NCBI GenBank assembly: GCA_035626475.1
Contig: DASPNP010000052.1
Location: 1-44,652, forward strand
DNA: 44,652 bases
From: DASPKT01 sp035626475
Lineage (GTDB): Bacteria > Pseudomonadota > Alphaproteobacteria > Azospirillales > Azospirillaceae
Direction: 5' to 3'
Shown in pieces: positions 16,401-24,484 of this stretch. Position 1 is the first letter of the stretch. The number at the start of each line of letters is the position of its first letter. Both the position numbers and the translations under genes were made by a program. The notes under the pieces were generated by a model that saw nothing but the letters and a program-made list of their open reading frames with translations, ran no database searches and was not told the DNA's origin.

Positions 16401-17436
16401 GCCGTCCCCGGACGGTCTGCGGCTGGCGGTGCGCGACACCGGCATCGGCATTCCCGCCGACAAGATGGACCGGCTGTTCCGCCGCTTCAGCCAGGTGGAC
16501 GATACCACCGCGCGGCGCCACGGCGGCACCGGGCTTGGCCTGGCCATCTGCAAGGCCATCGTCGAGCGCATGGGCGGCCGCATCGGCGTCACCAGCGAGA
16601 CCGGGCGCGGCAGCACCTTCTGGCTGGAGGTGCCGCTGCCGGCCTGCGCCGCGCCGGAGCGCGAATTGGCCGGCCATGAGCCGGGCCCGGCCCGCCGGCT
16701 GCGCATCCTGCTGGCCGAGGATCTGGCCGCCAACCGGCTGCTGGCCGCCGCCATCCTGGGCCGCGCCGGGCATGCGGTGGAGACGGTGGAGAACGGCGCC
16801 GAGGCGCTGGAGCGGGCGCGGACCGGCGGCTACGACCTGATCCTGATGGACGTGCAGATGCCGGTCATGGACGGGCTGGAGGCGACGCGCGCCATCCGCG
16901 CCCTGCCCGGCGCCGCCGGCCGGGTGCCTGTGCTGGCGCTGACCGCCAACGCCCTGCCCGAGGAGGCGGCGCGCTGCCGCGAAGCGGGCATGGACGACCA
17001 TGTGCCCAAGCCCATCGACCGGGCCGTGCTGCTGTCCGCCCTGGCGCGCTGGGGAGCGTCCGAGAGCGGTGGGGCGCCCGGCGTGCCCGCCGCCCCGTCC
17101 CAGGCGCCGGCGGTCTTCGACCCGTCGGTGTGGGAGGCGCTGCACCAGGCGGTGGGGCCGGAGGTGCAGGCGCAGCTGCTGGCCCACATGCGCGACATCA
17201 CCCGCGAGGGGCTGGACGCGATCCTCTCGGCGCCGGCCGACCGGCTGGTGGTGCGGCGGCAGGCGCACGCGCTGGCCTCCATGGCGGCGTCGCTGGGCTT
17301 CCCCGCCCTGGCCGAGGCCAGCCGCCAGGCCGAGCGCATCGGCGCCCAGGACGCGGCACCCCTGGAGCCCGCCGTCGAGGCTCTGCGCACCGCCGCCGAG
17401 GCGGCCCTGCGGCAGGCCGAGGACCTCGCGGCCTGA
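13408..17436 (+). CDS. Hybrid two-component sensor: beta-propeller, kinase, receiver, Hpt
   Basis: A 1342-residue one-protein phosphorelay. A signal peptide (residues 1-24) leads into about 650 residues of two-component-regulator propeller repeats (recurring LWIGTxxGGLxRYD-like units such as GLMWIGTMGGLVRYDGYR). A Y_Y_Y domain (about 715-785) and one membrane segment (about 800-820) follow. The cytoplasmic part has HisKA with His866 in MSHEIRTPLNG, HATPase_c with NLLNNAVKFTE and GLGLAICKAIV, a receiver with Asp1148 in LILMDVQMPVMDG, and an Hpt-like end with His1287 in RRQAHALASMAASLG. Proteins of this architecture often sense oligosaccharides in the periplasm. No DNA-binding output is fused and no response regulator is adjacent. 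ATG 13408 gives the signal peptide directly. Confidence 0.93.
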   Translation: MRTGILFRLAVLLALCPLSGPAAAEGPAAPDPWERFATPVFRDLTTRQGLPHDAVTDLAQGTDGLMWIGTMGGLVRYDGYRLRVMGKGEAPETLPDNYVRSLLPLPGGGVLVATNAGGLARYLPTVDGFRRYPVGEGGTVHAKIFALADDGAKGAWIASELGLDRLDFTTDRIERVPLAIEGAAPAPQRLFAVAQDSRGHLWIGGKPGIAVRRAGSDRFERLRAADPLAAEVLKGEVWAIREDSAGRVWFGTAFSGAAYVDPSDGRVRGVPGLSGNDALTSRRTIRDILEVSPGRLWFATDGAGLLTVDMATGTAARLVSDLAVPATLNGEGLRALLMDDTGNVWVGTNRGAERHDSRARVVRSVFASPTNERALSQSTVFSAMTDSRGRLWAGLGPGRIDVFDPVADKVHRLHLPEPQAGRDVQALLEEPDGGVLAGTLGVARIDGRTLAVTTSAVPCVDGKVVLHIGRDGADLLIGTYDGLFRHSPATGACVNRRAVPADPTGIADNHIRATLRLPDGRLLVGTGNGVSIQDPGASGFRNITPDPADPAGLPQGYVTEILRDGEGRVWISTSGGGIAMAPEAEFAGKPRFRVLSRKDGLPHDNVDGLVADGRGLIWAATPTSLAVIDADTLKVRRLGERDGQAVDSYYVRSMGRGPQGEVLFGGPAGLSIVTPEAIGAAPPPVRFAVTGLSVNQQRQPPARIPGAGGGLDLAAKERGLQVDFALLDYRTPSELRYSYTLEGFDEGWIEALRTLPAAAYTNLPAGSYTLRARVESTMTGERLAELSLPVAVAPFWWESWWFRALAGLAALGLVAAIVQARTAYLRARQRQLEAVVEERTRSLLQAKEAAEAAARAKSAFLASMSHEIRTPLNGVIGFNDLLLESPLTSEQRDWARVVRDAGRSLLTVVNDVLDFSRAEAGMLTLSPEPFDPAELARGSARIVAVAAAEKGLTLEVDLAPGLPAWVSGDRGRLRQVLLNLLNNAVKFTETGGVVLSVAPSPDGLRLAVRDTGIGIPADKMDRLFRRFSQVDDTTARRHGGTGLGLAICKAIVERMGGRIGVTSETGRGSTFWLEVPLPACAAPERELAGHEPGPARRLRILLAEDLAANRLLAAAILGRAGHAVETVENGAEALERARTGGYDLILMDVQMPVMDGLEATRAIRALPGAAGRVPVLALTANALPEEAARCREAGMDDHVPKPIDRAVLLSALARWGASESGGAPGVPAAPSQAPAVFDPSVWEALHQAVGPEVQAQLLAHMRDITREGLDAILSAPADRLVVRRQAHALASMAASLGFPALAEASRQAERIGAQDAAPLEPAVEALRTAAEAALRQAEDLAA

Positions 17437-17494
17437 GCGGCGTACGAAACCGCCTCGCCGGCTGTTGCCCCTGGGGGAGTACCGGGGGACAGGC

Positions 17495-18922
17495 ATGGAC
17501 CGCATCGTCGAGACCGACATTCCGGCGCGGCTGGACCGGCTGCCCTGGGGCCGGTTCCACACGCTGGTCGTGGTGGCGCTGGGCGTCACCTGGATCCTGG
17601 ACGGGCTCGAGGTGACCCTGGCCGGCGCCCTGTCGGGGGCGCTGAAGGAGAGCCCGGCGCTGCGCTTCACCAATACCGAGATCGGCATCGCGGCCAGCGC
17701 CTACCTCGCGGGCGCGGTGCTGGGGGCGGTGTTCTTCGGCTGGCTGACCGACCGTCTCGGGCGCAAGAAGCTGTTCTTCATCACCCTCGCCGTCTACCTG
17801 GTCGCCACGGCGGCCACCGCCTTCTCCTGGAACGTCTGGAGCTTCGCCCTCTTCCGCTTCCTGACCGGCGCCGGCATCGGCGGCGAGTACACAGCCATCA
17901 ACTCCACCATCCAGGAGCTGATCCCCGCCCGGGTGCGCGGCTGGACCGACCTGGTGATCAACGGCAGCTTCTGGGTGGGCGCCGCCATCGGCGCGGTCGG
18001 GTCGGTCTGGCTGCTGGACCCCGATGTCTTCGGCCTTGATCTGGGCTGGCGCATGGCCTTCGGCATCGGCGCGGCGCTGGGGCTGGTGATCCTGCTGATG
18101 CGGCTCTGGATACCGGAGAGCCCGCGCTGGCTCATGACCCACGGGCGGGAGGAGGAGGCCGAGCGGATCGTCGCCGGCATCGAGGCGCGCCTCATCGCCG
18201 AGGGGCACCAGCTTCCGCCGGTGGCGGGGCCGCCGATCCGCCTGCGCGCCCGCAGCCATACGCCACTGCGCGAGGTCTGGCATACGTTGGTGAGCCGCCA
18301 CCGCGACCGGGCGCTGCTGGGACTTAGCCTGATGGCGGCGCAGGCCTTCTTCTACAACGCCATCTTCTTCACCTACGCCCTGGTGCTGACCGACTTCTAC
18401 GCCGTGCCGGCCGGCGACGTCGGCCTCTACATCCTGCCCTTCGCCGCCGGCAACTTCCTGGGGCCGCTGCTGCTGGGACGGCTGTTCGACACGGTCGGGC
18501 GCCGGCCGATGATCGCCTTCACCTACATCGTCTCAGGATTGCTGCTGCTGGTCAGCGGCTGGCTGTTCCAGGAGGGCTACCTGACTGCGACGAGCCAGAC
18601 GGCCGCCTGGATGGTGGTGTTCTTCTTCGCCTCGGCGGCGGCCAGCAGCGCCTACCTGACGGTCAGCGAGACCTTCCCGCTGGAGGTGCGGGCGCTCGCC
18701 ATCGCCCTGTTCTACGCGGTCGGCACGGGGCTGGGCGGCGTCGCCGGTCCCTGGCTGTTCGGCGCACTGATCGACACGGGCAGCCGCGAGGCCGTCTTCC
18801 ACGGCTATGTGCTGGGCGCGGCGCTGATGCTGGCCGCCGGCCTGATCGCGGCGCGTTACGGCGTGGCGGCGGAACGCAAGCCGCTGGAGAGCGTCGCCCG
18901 TCCGCTCGCAGCCGCGGACTGA
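17495..18922 (+). CDS. MFS transporter, sugar-porter-like
   Basis: A 475-residue major facilitator with 12 predicted membrane helices. The loop 2-3 signature is GWLTDRLGRKKLF (residues 82-94), the mid-protein PESPRWLMTHGR motif is of the sugar/metabolite porter branch, and the second-half equivalent is LLGRLFDTVGRRP. Expected function is proton-coupled uptake or efflux of an organic solute; the substrate cannot be read from sequence. The start ATG 17495 has GGGGGA upstream. It follows the hybrid kinase by 58 bp and may be co-transcribed with it. Confidence 0.88.
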   Translation: MDRIVETDIPARLDRLPWGRFHTLVVVALGVTWILDGLEVTLAGALSGALKESPALRFTNTEIGIAASAYLAGAVLGAVFFGWLTDRLGRKKLFFITLAVYLVATAATAFSWNVWSFALFRFLTGAGIGGEYTAINSTIQELIPARVRGWTDLVINGSFWVGAAIGAVGSVWLLDPDVFGLDLGWRMAFGIGAALGLVILLMRLWIPESPRWLMTHGREEEAERIVAGIEARLIAEGHQLPPVAGPPIRLRARSHTPLREVWHTLVSRHRDRALLGLSLMAAQAFFYNAIFFTYALVLTDFYAVPAGDVGLYILPFAAGNFLGPLLLGRLFDTVGRRPMIAFTYIVSGLLLLVSGWLFQEGYLTATSQTAAWMVVFFFASAAASSAYLTVSETFPLEVRALAIALFYAVGTGLGGVAGPWLFGALIDTGSREAVFHGYVLGAALMLAAGLIAARYGVAAERKPLESVARPLAAAD

Positions 18923-19062
18923 GCGGGCCCCTTGGGCGGGTCCCCCGAGCGGAATGTCGCACCTGACATCGCAGGCAAGGGCGTGACGGGCCGGCCCCGG
19001 GCCTGTTGAGGGGTGCGTTCGGCCGCGCTCAAGGCGGCCTCCCACGAGAAAGGCGAACCGAG

Positions 19063-19560
19063 ATGTCCGAGCAAGCCCTGAAGGAGCTTCTCATCGAGGA
19101 GCTCCGCGACACCTACAGCGCCGAGACCCAGATCCTGGAGGCCCTGCCGAAGATGGCGGACGCCGCCTCCTCGCCCGAGCTGAAGCAGGCTTTCCAGACC
19201 CACCTGCAGGAGACGCAGGGCCAGGTGAAGCGCCTGGAGCAGATCTTCCAGATCCTGGGCGAGGACCCCAAAGGCAACACCTGCGAGGCCACCCAGGGCC
19301 TGATCGAGGAGGCCGAGGAGGTCATGGGCGAGGACTTCCCGCCCGAGGTGCTGGACGTCGCGCTCGTCATGAACGCCCAGAAGGTCGAGCATTACGAGAT
19401 CGCCAGCTACGGCTCGCTGCGCACCCTCGCCGAGACGGTCGGCATGCAGGACGTGGCCAAGCTGCTGGACGAGACGCTGGAGGAGGAGAAGGCGACCGAC
19501 GCCAAGCTCACCTCGCTGGCCGAGGGCAACATCAACCCGCGCGCCATCAAGGCCGCCTGA
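19063..19560 (+). CDS. DUF892 ferritin-like protein (YciE/YciF family)
   Basis: A 165-residue four-helix protein matching the DUF892/YciF family: EQALKELLIEELRDTYSAE at the N-terminus, HLQETQGQVKRLEQIFQILG, and ALVMNAQKVEHYEIASYGSL supply the Glu/His ligands expected of a di-iron ferritin-like centre. Family members are stress-induced in many proteobacteria. ATG 19063 follows an AAAGGCG stretch. A strong terminator comes immediately after the stop codon, so the gene ends its transcript. Confidence 0.93.
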   Translation: MSEQALKELLIEELRDTYSAETQILEALPKMADAASSPELKQAFQTHLQETQGQVKRLEQIFQILGEDPKGNTCEATQGLIEEAEEVMGEDFPPEVLDVALVMNAQKVEHYEIASYGSLRTLAETVGMQDVAKLLDETLEEEKATDAKLTSLAEGNINPRAIKAA

Positions 19561-19576
19561 GGTTGATCGCCTGATG

Positions 19577-19612
19577 AACCCCCGGCGCCCACCCGGCGCC
19601 GGGGGTTTTTCC
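19577..19612 (+). terminator. Rho-independent terminator after the DUF892 gene
   Basis: A perfect 13-bp stem, AACCCCCGGCGCC (19577-19589), a five-base loop and GGCGCCGGGGGTT, running into TTTTT. It sits 17 bases after the DUF892 stop. The minus-strand version lacks a T tract, so it mainly serves the plus strand. Confidence 0.93.
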
Positions 19613-19617
19613 ATGCC

Positions 19618-20235
19618 TTACAGGCGGAAGCGGGCGCCCAGGCGCACGGCGTGGATGCCGGTGTCGCCGAAATCCGCGTCGCCGCTGTTGATCCAGGTAT
19701 AGCGGTAGCTCGGCACGAGCTCGAAATTGCCGAGGTCGAGCGCCACGCCGGCCTCGCCGTGGAAGGCGACGTCGCCGCCATCCTGGTCGTCGAACTCGAA
19801 GCCGGCGGCGCGGGCATCCTCCAGCTCGCCGTAGATCACGCCGATGCCGCCGCCGACATAGGGCACCACCGGCCCGACCGGGATGTCGAAATAGCCGCTG
19901 AGGAAGCCCGACCAGTAGGTCAGGTCGCCCTCCACCGCCGTGGTGCCGCCCAGCGCGTTGATCTGGTCCAGCGAGGCCTGGCTGTAGGCGACCTCGGCCT
20001 CCACCCGGAAGCTGCCCAGCCCGAAGCCCAGCGCGGCACCGGCGAACAGGCCGCCGTCGGACTCCAGGTCGCCGCGGATGCCCTGGACGGTGAAGTCCTG
20101 CTCGGCCGGCTTGGACCAGCCGATGACGGGGGCGATGTAGAGGCCGGTCTCGGCCCGTGCGGGGGCGCTCAGCACGGCGGCGGACAGCAGAACGGCGGCC
20201 AGGGCGGCCGGCAGGGCTTTGGCGGGGACACGCAT
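19618..20235 (-). CDS. OmpA-like / porin-family outer-membrane beta-barrel
   Basis: A 205-residue exported protein. The signal peptide ends at SAPARA (about residue 28), followed by an eight-stranded-barrel pattern: TGLYIAPVIGWSK, GLFAGAALGFGLGSFRVEAE, YWSGFLSGYFDIPV, PYVGGGIGVIYGEL, FHGEAGVALDLGNFELVPSY and the final HAVRLGARFRL. It resembles small alphaproteobacterial outer-membrane proteins of the Omp25/OmpW-like type; function is unknown. It is monocistronic as far as can be seen and convergent with the DUF892 gene. Confidence 0.88.
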   Translation of the reverse strand: MRVPAKALPAALAAVLLSAAVLSAPARAETGLYIAPVIGWSKPAEQDFTVQGIRGDLESDGGLFAGAALGFGLGSFRVEAEVAYSQASLDQINALGGTTAVEGDLTYWSGFLSGYFDIPVGPVVPYVGGGIGVIYGELEDARAAGFEFDDQDGGDVAFHGEAGVALDLGNFELVPSYRYTWINSGDADFGDTGIHAVRLGARFRL

Positions 20236-20601
20236 GTCGCTTGCTTCTCCGATATCGAGGGGCGCGGCGCGCCCGTTTCGACCTGCCAGAACGGCCTTTG
20301 AGGGGAAACGTCACTGGCGTCCACCCGCTTTGCCCAGGGGCGTGGCAGGGATGCAACGGTGTGGCGGTACTGGAATGCCCGGGTCCGGGTTGCCGTCCCC
20401 TCTCCCATGGGGAGAGGGACAGGGAGAGGGGGTACGGGATCGCGGAGCAGTCCGCTGGCTTCGATGAAGTGCTTTTCCCCTGCCCTCTTACCCCCTCACC
20501 CCAACCCTCTCCCCCTGGGAGAGGGGGATAGTTGCGGTAGTTCCGACCCGGTCGCCCGCTGAGGCGATGCGCCGCCTTGGCGTGGGCCGGTCCGCCATGG
20601 C
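20236..20601. repeat. Intergenic region with two CCCTCTCCC-type palindromes
   Basis: This 366-bp gap between two divergent genes holds two related short palindromes: CCCCTCTCCCATGGGGAGAG starting at 20397, and CCCTCTCCCCCTGGGAGAGG starting at 20505, the latter preceded by CCCCTCACCCCAACC. Such elements are common dispersed repeats in proteobacterial gaps. No convincing small gene was seen. The promoters of the flanking barrel and dioxygenase genes must lie here but no clear boxes were found. Confidence 0.75.
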
Positions 20602-21273
20602 ATGAGTGACGCCATGATCCTGCCCATCTCCGGCGTGCTGACGCCCGACCAGATATCCGGCCTCACGGCCCGCATCGGGGCCGCCCGTCTCGTCGACGGC
20701 ACCGCCACGGCCGGCTGGCATGCGAAGTTGGTCAAGCGCAACGCTCAGGTGGCGTCCGACGACCCGGCCCTGGCCGGCATGAAGGCGGAGGTGGAGGCGG
20801 CGGTGCGCGCCCATCCCGTGGCCTCCATGGCCGCCCGGCCAATGGCGTTCGGCCCGATCCTGTTCAGCCGCTACGAGGGCGGCCAGACCTATGGCAGCCA
20901 TGTCGACGACGCGCTGATGGGCGGCGTGCGCACCGACCTGTCCTTCACCCTCTTCCTGGCCGAGCCCGAAACCTACCAGGGCGGCGAGCTGGTCATGGAG
21001 ACCAGCGCCGGCGACCTCGCCTTCAAGCTGCCGGCCGGCGCCATGCTGCTCTACCCCTCGACCACGCTGCACCGGGTGGAGCCGGTGACCTCGGGCGTGC
21101 GGCTCTGCGCCGTCGGCTGGATCCGAAGCCATGTGCGCGACGCCGGCCAGCGCGAGATCCTGTTCGACCTTGACACCGCCCGCCACGCCCTGTTCCAGGC
21201 CCAGGGCAAGACGCCGGAATTCGACCTGATCTCCAAGAGCCTGTCGAACCTGCTGCGGCGCTGGGCGGATTGA
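20602..21273 (+). CDS. PKHD-type Fe(II)/2-oxoglutarate dioxygenase (PiuC/YbiX family)
   Basis: A 223-residue cytoplasmic hydroxylase. The iron triad is His100 and Asp102 in GSHVDDAL and His157 in TTLHRVEPV, with Arg167 for 2-oxoglutarate; the length and ILFSRYEGGQTYGSHVD match the PiuC/YbiX family. Members usually sit next to TonB-dependent siderophore receptors and are iron-regulated, but no receptor is adjacent here. ATG 20602 is used; ATG 20614 (MILPISGVLTPDQ) is equally credible and closer to the usual family N-terminus. Confidence 0.92.
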   Translation: MSDAMILPISGVLTPDQISGLTARIGAARLVDGTATAGWHAKLVKRNAQVASDDPALAGMKAEVEAAVRAHPVASMAARPMAFGPILFSRYEGGQTYGSHVDDALMGGVRTDLSFTLFLAEPETYQGGELVMETSAGDLAFKLPAGAMLLYPSTTLHRVEPVTSGVRLCAVGWIRSHVRDAGQREILFDLDTARHALFQAQGKTPEFDLISKSLSNLLRRWAD

Positions 21274-21461
21274 CGCCGGGCCCGCCGCTGCCTTATTCCT
21301 GGGGGCGGTCGGCAGTTCACCGAGGCGTCGCCGCCCCGAAAGGGGAGCTAAACCTGCCAGTAGCACCAGTTCCTTCGACCGACACCTTGTCCCGTGCCGC
21401 GTCGGAAGCCGGCGACCACCGATCCTCCGTCCCCGGAGCGGCACCATCCGAGGGATAAGCC

Positions 21462-22034
21462 ATGTCGCGTTCAATCTTCCCCTACCATGCCGCCGACATC
21501 TCGGCCGTCGCCAAGTCGCTGCGCCAGCAGATCGGTTCCGCCGACCAACCGCCCGGCCATGTCGAGATGCTGAACATGCTGGCCCGCGCGGCCGGCTTCC
21601 GCAATTTCCAGCATTTCCGCGCCGACCAGGAGGCGCGCGCCGCCCTCGAGGCGCCGCCCGCCCCCGAGCCGGTCGACCATGTCCAGGTGCGCCGCCTCGC
21701 CGGACATTTCGACGATGGCGGCCGGTTGCTGCGCTGGCCGTCCAAATACAGCCAGCAGGTGCCCTGCCTCTGGGTGCTCTGGTCCCGGATCGAGGCGCGC
21801 CGCCCCTACACCGAGGCGGAGATCAACGAGCCGATCCGGGACAACCATCTGTTCGGCGACCACGCCATCCTCCGGCGCGAGCTGGTCAACCACGGGTTGC
21901 TGGAGCGCACGCCCGACGGCCGCGTCTACCGCAGGGTGGAGCGCGAGCCGCCGGCCGAGGCAAGGGCGCTGATCCGTCATCTTGCGGCGCGGCGCGCCTC
22001 GTCCAGCAGCCAGAGCCCGACCAGCAGCCGGTGA
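21462..22034 (+). CDS. DUF2087-domain protein
   Basis: A 190-residue protein. Residues about 75-160 (GGRLLRWPSKYSQQVPCLWV, YTEAEINEPIRD, DHAILRRELVNHGLLERTPD) match DUF2087, a winged-helix-like domain found in putative regulators. The N-terminal part (VEMLNMLARAAGFRNFQHFR) is helical and resembles the short segment found at the N-terminus of related proteins. GAGGGAT precedes ATG 21462. Its last 58 bases overlap the 3-prime end of the convergent membrane-protein gene. The function is a probable transcription factor, unproven. Confidence 0.8.
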   Translation: MSRSIFPYHAADISAVAKSLRQQIGSADQPPGHVEMLNMLARAAGFRNFQHFRADQEARAALEAPPAPEPVDHVQVRRLAGHFDDGGRLLRWPSKYSQQVPCLWVLWSRIEARRPYTEAEINEPIRDNHLFGDHAILRRELVNHGLLERTPDGRVYRRVEREPPAEARALIRHLAARRASSSSQSPTSSR

Positions 22035-22675
22035 GTGGCGAGGGCGGGGCCGTAGACCCAGGCGATGATCGGCTGGGTCCACGCGCCCTGCCCGCCATAC
22101 TCGCCCAGCATCATCAGCAGGGTCAGCGCCATGGCGAGCCCGGCCGTGGCCGCGACCCAGCGCCCGAACCGGCCGATCCGAGCCGCCGCCCAGGCCAGCA
22201 GGCCGGTGGACAGCAGGAACATGGCCCAGAGCAGGAAATAGAGCCCGTCCAGCACCTCGGCGAAATTGGTGATCTTGAGCCGCCACGCCTCCGCCGCCGG
22301 GGTGCCCAGGGCCGCCAAGTAGTTCACCTTCCAGACGGCGTTGACGACGAACAGGATGGTCACGCCCATCCAGAACTCCGTCATCTTCTCCACGAAGGCG
22401 AAGGTGGCGCCGGCCAGCGCCCGGCCCGGCGCGCGTGCCCACAGCGCCAGCGCCATGCCCAGCGCCAGCAGCAGGATGAAGGCCGGATGCACCAGCAGCA
22501 CCCATTGCCGTGCCGCGTAGAAGGGGTTGTGGATCAGCGCCATCCGCGCGTCGAACCCGTCGGCCCCGTAGAAGCGGGGCAGCATCGTGTTCAGGATCGT
22601 CGTCGCCGCGCCGATGATGGCGCAGATGCCCAGCGCCTTCAGCGCCGGCGCGATCGTCCGCTCCGCCTTGTCCAT
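21977..22675 (-). CDS. Six-helix membrane protein of unknown function
   Basis: A 232-residue integral membrane protein with about six hydrophobic helices (for example LGICAIIGAATTILNTMLP, FILLLALGMALALWA, FWMGVTILFVVNAVW, LYFLLWAMFLLSTGLLAWAA). I do not recognise the family. It lies 78 bp downstream of a membrane-bound LytTR regulator on the same strand, an arrangement in which the membrane protein is commonly the target or modulator of the regulator. Confidence 0.72.
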   Translation of the reverse strand: MDKAERTIAPALKALGICAIIGAATTILNTMLPRFYGADGFDARMALIHNPFYAARQWVLLVHPAFILLLALGMALALWARAPGRALAGATFAFVEKMTEFWMGVTILFVVNAVWKVNYLAALGTPAAEAWRLKITNFAEVLDGLYFLLWAMFLLSTGLLAWAAARIGRFGRWVAATAGLAMALTLLMMLGEYGGQGAWTQPIIAWVYGPALATHRLLVGLWLLDEARRAAR

Positions 22676-22753
22676 ACCCGACCTCCCTCATGCCGTCGAT
22701 GCGACCGGCATGGCGGAGGCCCCGCCCGCCCGGCAAGCCGCCGGGGATGGGTG

Positions 22754-23563
22754 TCAGGAAGGTTTGTGACGAAGCGCCGGTTCCGCCGCCCGCACGGCGG
22801 CGCGGTGGCTGCGCCCGACCCGCTGCCGCCGCCCGTCTGCCAGGCGCACCGCGACGATGCCCTCGCGGTCGCGCTCCACCGCCGCGACCATGTCCAGCGC
22901 CACCACGGCCGAGCGGTGCAGGCGCAGATAGCGGCCGGGCGGCAGCCGCGCCTCGGCTGCGGCCAGGGTCATGCGCAGCAGCTGGCGGCCGGTGGCCGTC
23001 TCCACCTCGACATAGTTGCCCGCCGCCGTCAGCAGCCGCGCCCCGGCCAGCACCGACATGTCGGGATCGGTACGATCGGCGGGCGCTTGTGGCGCGGGCG
23101 CTTGCGGCGCGGCGGCCCGGGCGGGCTGCGGCGTCCGTTGGGCCGTAAGCGCACGCAGATTCCCGATCCGCGCCAGCAGCGGCACCAGCAGCGCGAAGGG
23201 CAGCCGCGCCCGCAGCCGCAGCAGCGCCTCCGACCCCTGCTCCACCGGGATCAGCGACAGGTCGAGCAGCACCGAGGCCGCCAGCGCCGCCAGCAGGACC
23301 GCCGCCTCGGGGACGCTCGGCCTCAGGCCCCGCTCCGCCACGCGCCGGCGCAGCAGGTGCCAGGCCGCCAGCCAGGGCAGCAGCGTCCCGGCGAACCAGC
23401 GCAGCGCCAAGCCCGGTTCCGTCCGCCCGCCGGCCACCAGCTGGTAGAGCAGGCAGTCGCCCAGTGCCAGCGCCGCCAGGACGAGCGGCACGGCCATGGG
23501 GAGCAGGCGCCGGTCGGGCGAGGGCCAGGGGCCGAAGACAGCGGCTGAAGCGGAGATGCGCAT
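22754..23563 (-). CDS. Membrane-bound LytTR-family transcriptional regulator
   Basis: A 269-residue fusion. About four membrane helices (residues 20-130, for example LLPMAVPLVLAALALGDCLL) are followed by an Ala/Pro-rich linker (about 145-165, QPARAAAPQAPAPQAPA) and a C-terminal LytTR DNA-binding domain (about 170-265) with LLTAAGNYVEVETATG, YLRLHRSAVVAL and VRLADGRRQRVGRSHR. It should bind direct-repeat operators from the membrane without a receiver domain. GGGAGGA lies upstream of ATG 23563. It forms a likely operon with the following membrane protein. Confidence 0.9.
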   Translation of the reverse strand: MRISASAAVFGPWPSPDRRLLPMAVPLVLAALALGDCLLYQLVAGGRTEPGLALRWFAGTLLPWLAAWHLLRRRVAERGLRPSVPEAAVLLAALAASVLLDLSLIPVEQGSEALLRLRARLPFALLVPLLARIGNLRALTAQRTPQPARAAAPQAPAPQAPADRTDPDMSVLAGARLLTAAGNYVEVETATGRQLLRMTLAAAEARLPPGRYLRLHRSAVVALDMVAAVERDREGIVAVRLADGRRQRVGRSHRAAVRAAEPALRHKPS

Positions 23564-23727
23564 GGGGTCGGTCCTCCCGTAACCGTCCGCCAGCCTAGTC
23601 TTGTCACGGCGGCGGGCAAGGTCCGCTCCGACTGGCTCTTGCGCTTTATCGGCACCTTGCCCATTCTCCCGGTCTTTACGGACGGGGTGCCCCGAACGCG
23701 GGGGCGCCGGAACAGACGAGCCTGCAC

Positions 23728-24474
23728 GTGAAAGCCATCATCCTCAGCGCCGGCCAGGGCAAGCGCCTGCTTCCGCTCACCGAGTCGCGGCCGAAATGCC
23801 TGATCCCGCTGGCCGGGCTGACCCTGCTGGAATGGCAGGTCCGCTCGCTGGCCGCCAACGGCATCACTGAAGCCGTGGTCGTGGTGGGATTCGCCGCCGA
23901 GACGGTCGAGGCGGCGGTCAAGGCCATGGACGTGCCGGGCATCAAGGTCCGCACCCTGCTGAACCCGTTCTACACGGTGGCCGACAATCTCGGCTCCTGC
24001 TTCATCGCCCGGCCGGAGATGCAGGGCGAGTTCATGATCGTGAACGGCGACACGCTGTTCGAGCCGGCCGTGCTCCGCCGCGTGCTCGCCGAGGCGACGG
24101 CGCCCATCACGGTCACGATCGACCGCAAGGAGCGCTACGACGCCGACGACATGAAGGTGCAGACGAAGGAAGGCCGCCTGCTCTCCATCGGCAAGACGCT
24201 GCCGCTCGACATCGTCGACGGCGAGTCGATCGGCATGCTGCGCTTCACCGCCGAGGGCGGCCGCACCTTCGCAGGGGAAGTCGAGAACGCGCTGCGCAGC
24301 CTGGAAGGGCTGAAGCGCTGGTACCTCTCGGTCATCCACCACATCGCCCAGACCCGCGAGGTCGGCACCGTCTCCATCCAGGGGCTGGAGTGGGGCGAGG
24401 TGGACTTCCCCGACGATGTCACCCGCGCCGAGCAGCTGACCCAGGGCTGGCGCGCCCGCGGCCTCGCCGGCTGA
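23728..24474 (+). CDS. Sugar-nucleotidyltransferase-fold enzyme, LicC-like NTP transferase
   Basis: A 248-residue NTP transferase with the complete nucleotide-binding signature SAGQGKRLLPLTESRPKCL (residues 7-25), metal-binding IVNGDTLFE, and the late motif GEVDFPDDVTRAEQL. This combination is typical of LicC-like CTP:phosphocholine and related cytidylyltransferases as well as short sugar-1-phosphate transferases. The GTG start at 23728 is the only reasonable one that keeps the beta-strand MKAIILSAG. The lipid locus that starts 2 kb downstream has phosphotransferases needing a CDP-activated donor, so a link is possible but unproven. Confidence 0.85.
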   Translation: MKAIILSAGQGKRLLPLTESRPKCLIPLAGLTLLEWQVRSLAANGITEAVVVVGFAAETVEAAVKAMDVPGIKVRTLLNPFYTVADNLGSCFIARPEMQGEFMIVNGDTLFEPAVLRRVLAEATAPITVTIDRKERYDADDMKVQTKEGRLLSIGKTLPLDIVDGESIGMLRFTAEGGRTFAGEVENALRSLEGLKRWYLSVIHHIAQTREVGTVSIQGLEWGEVDFPDDVTRAEQLTQGWRARGLAG

Positions 24475-24484
24475 GCTTGGTCCC

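Noticed and set aside
15019..17688. Very long open frame on the minus strand (889 residues) opposite the hybrid kinase
   Set aside because: Composition is Gly/Arg/His/Gln-rich with no domain, and the plus strand is an unambiguous multi-domain kinase. Such frames arise from strong GC-third-position bias.
18870..18895. GGAAC-16-CGTC as an EcfG-type stress promoter for the DUF892 gene
   Set aside because: The second box is CGTC rather than CGTT, and it lies within the MFS coding region about 170 bases from the start codon.
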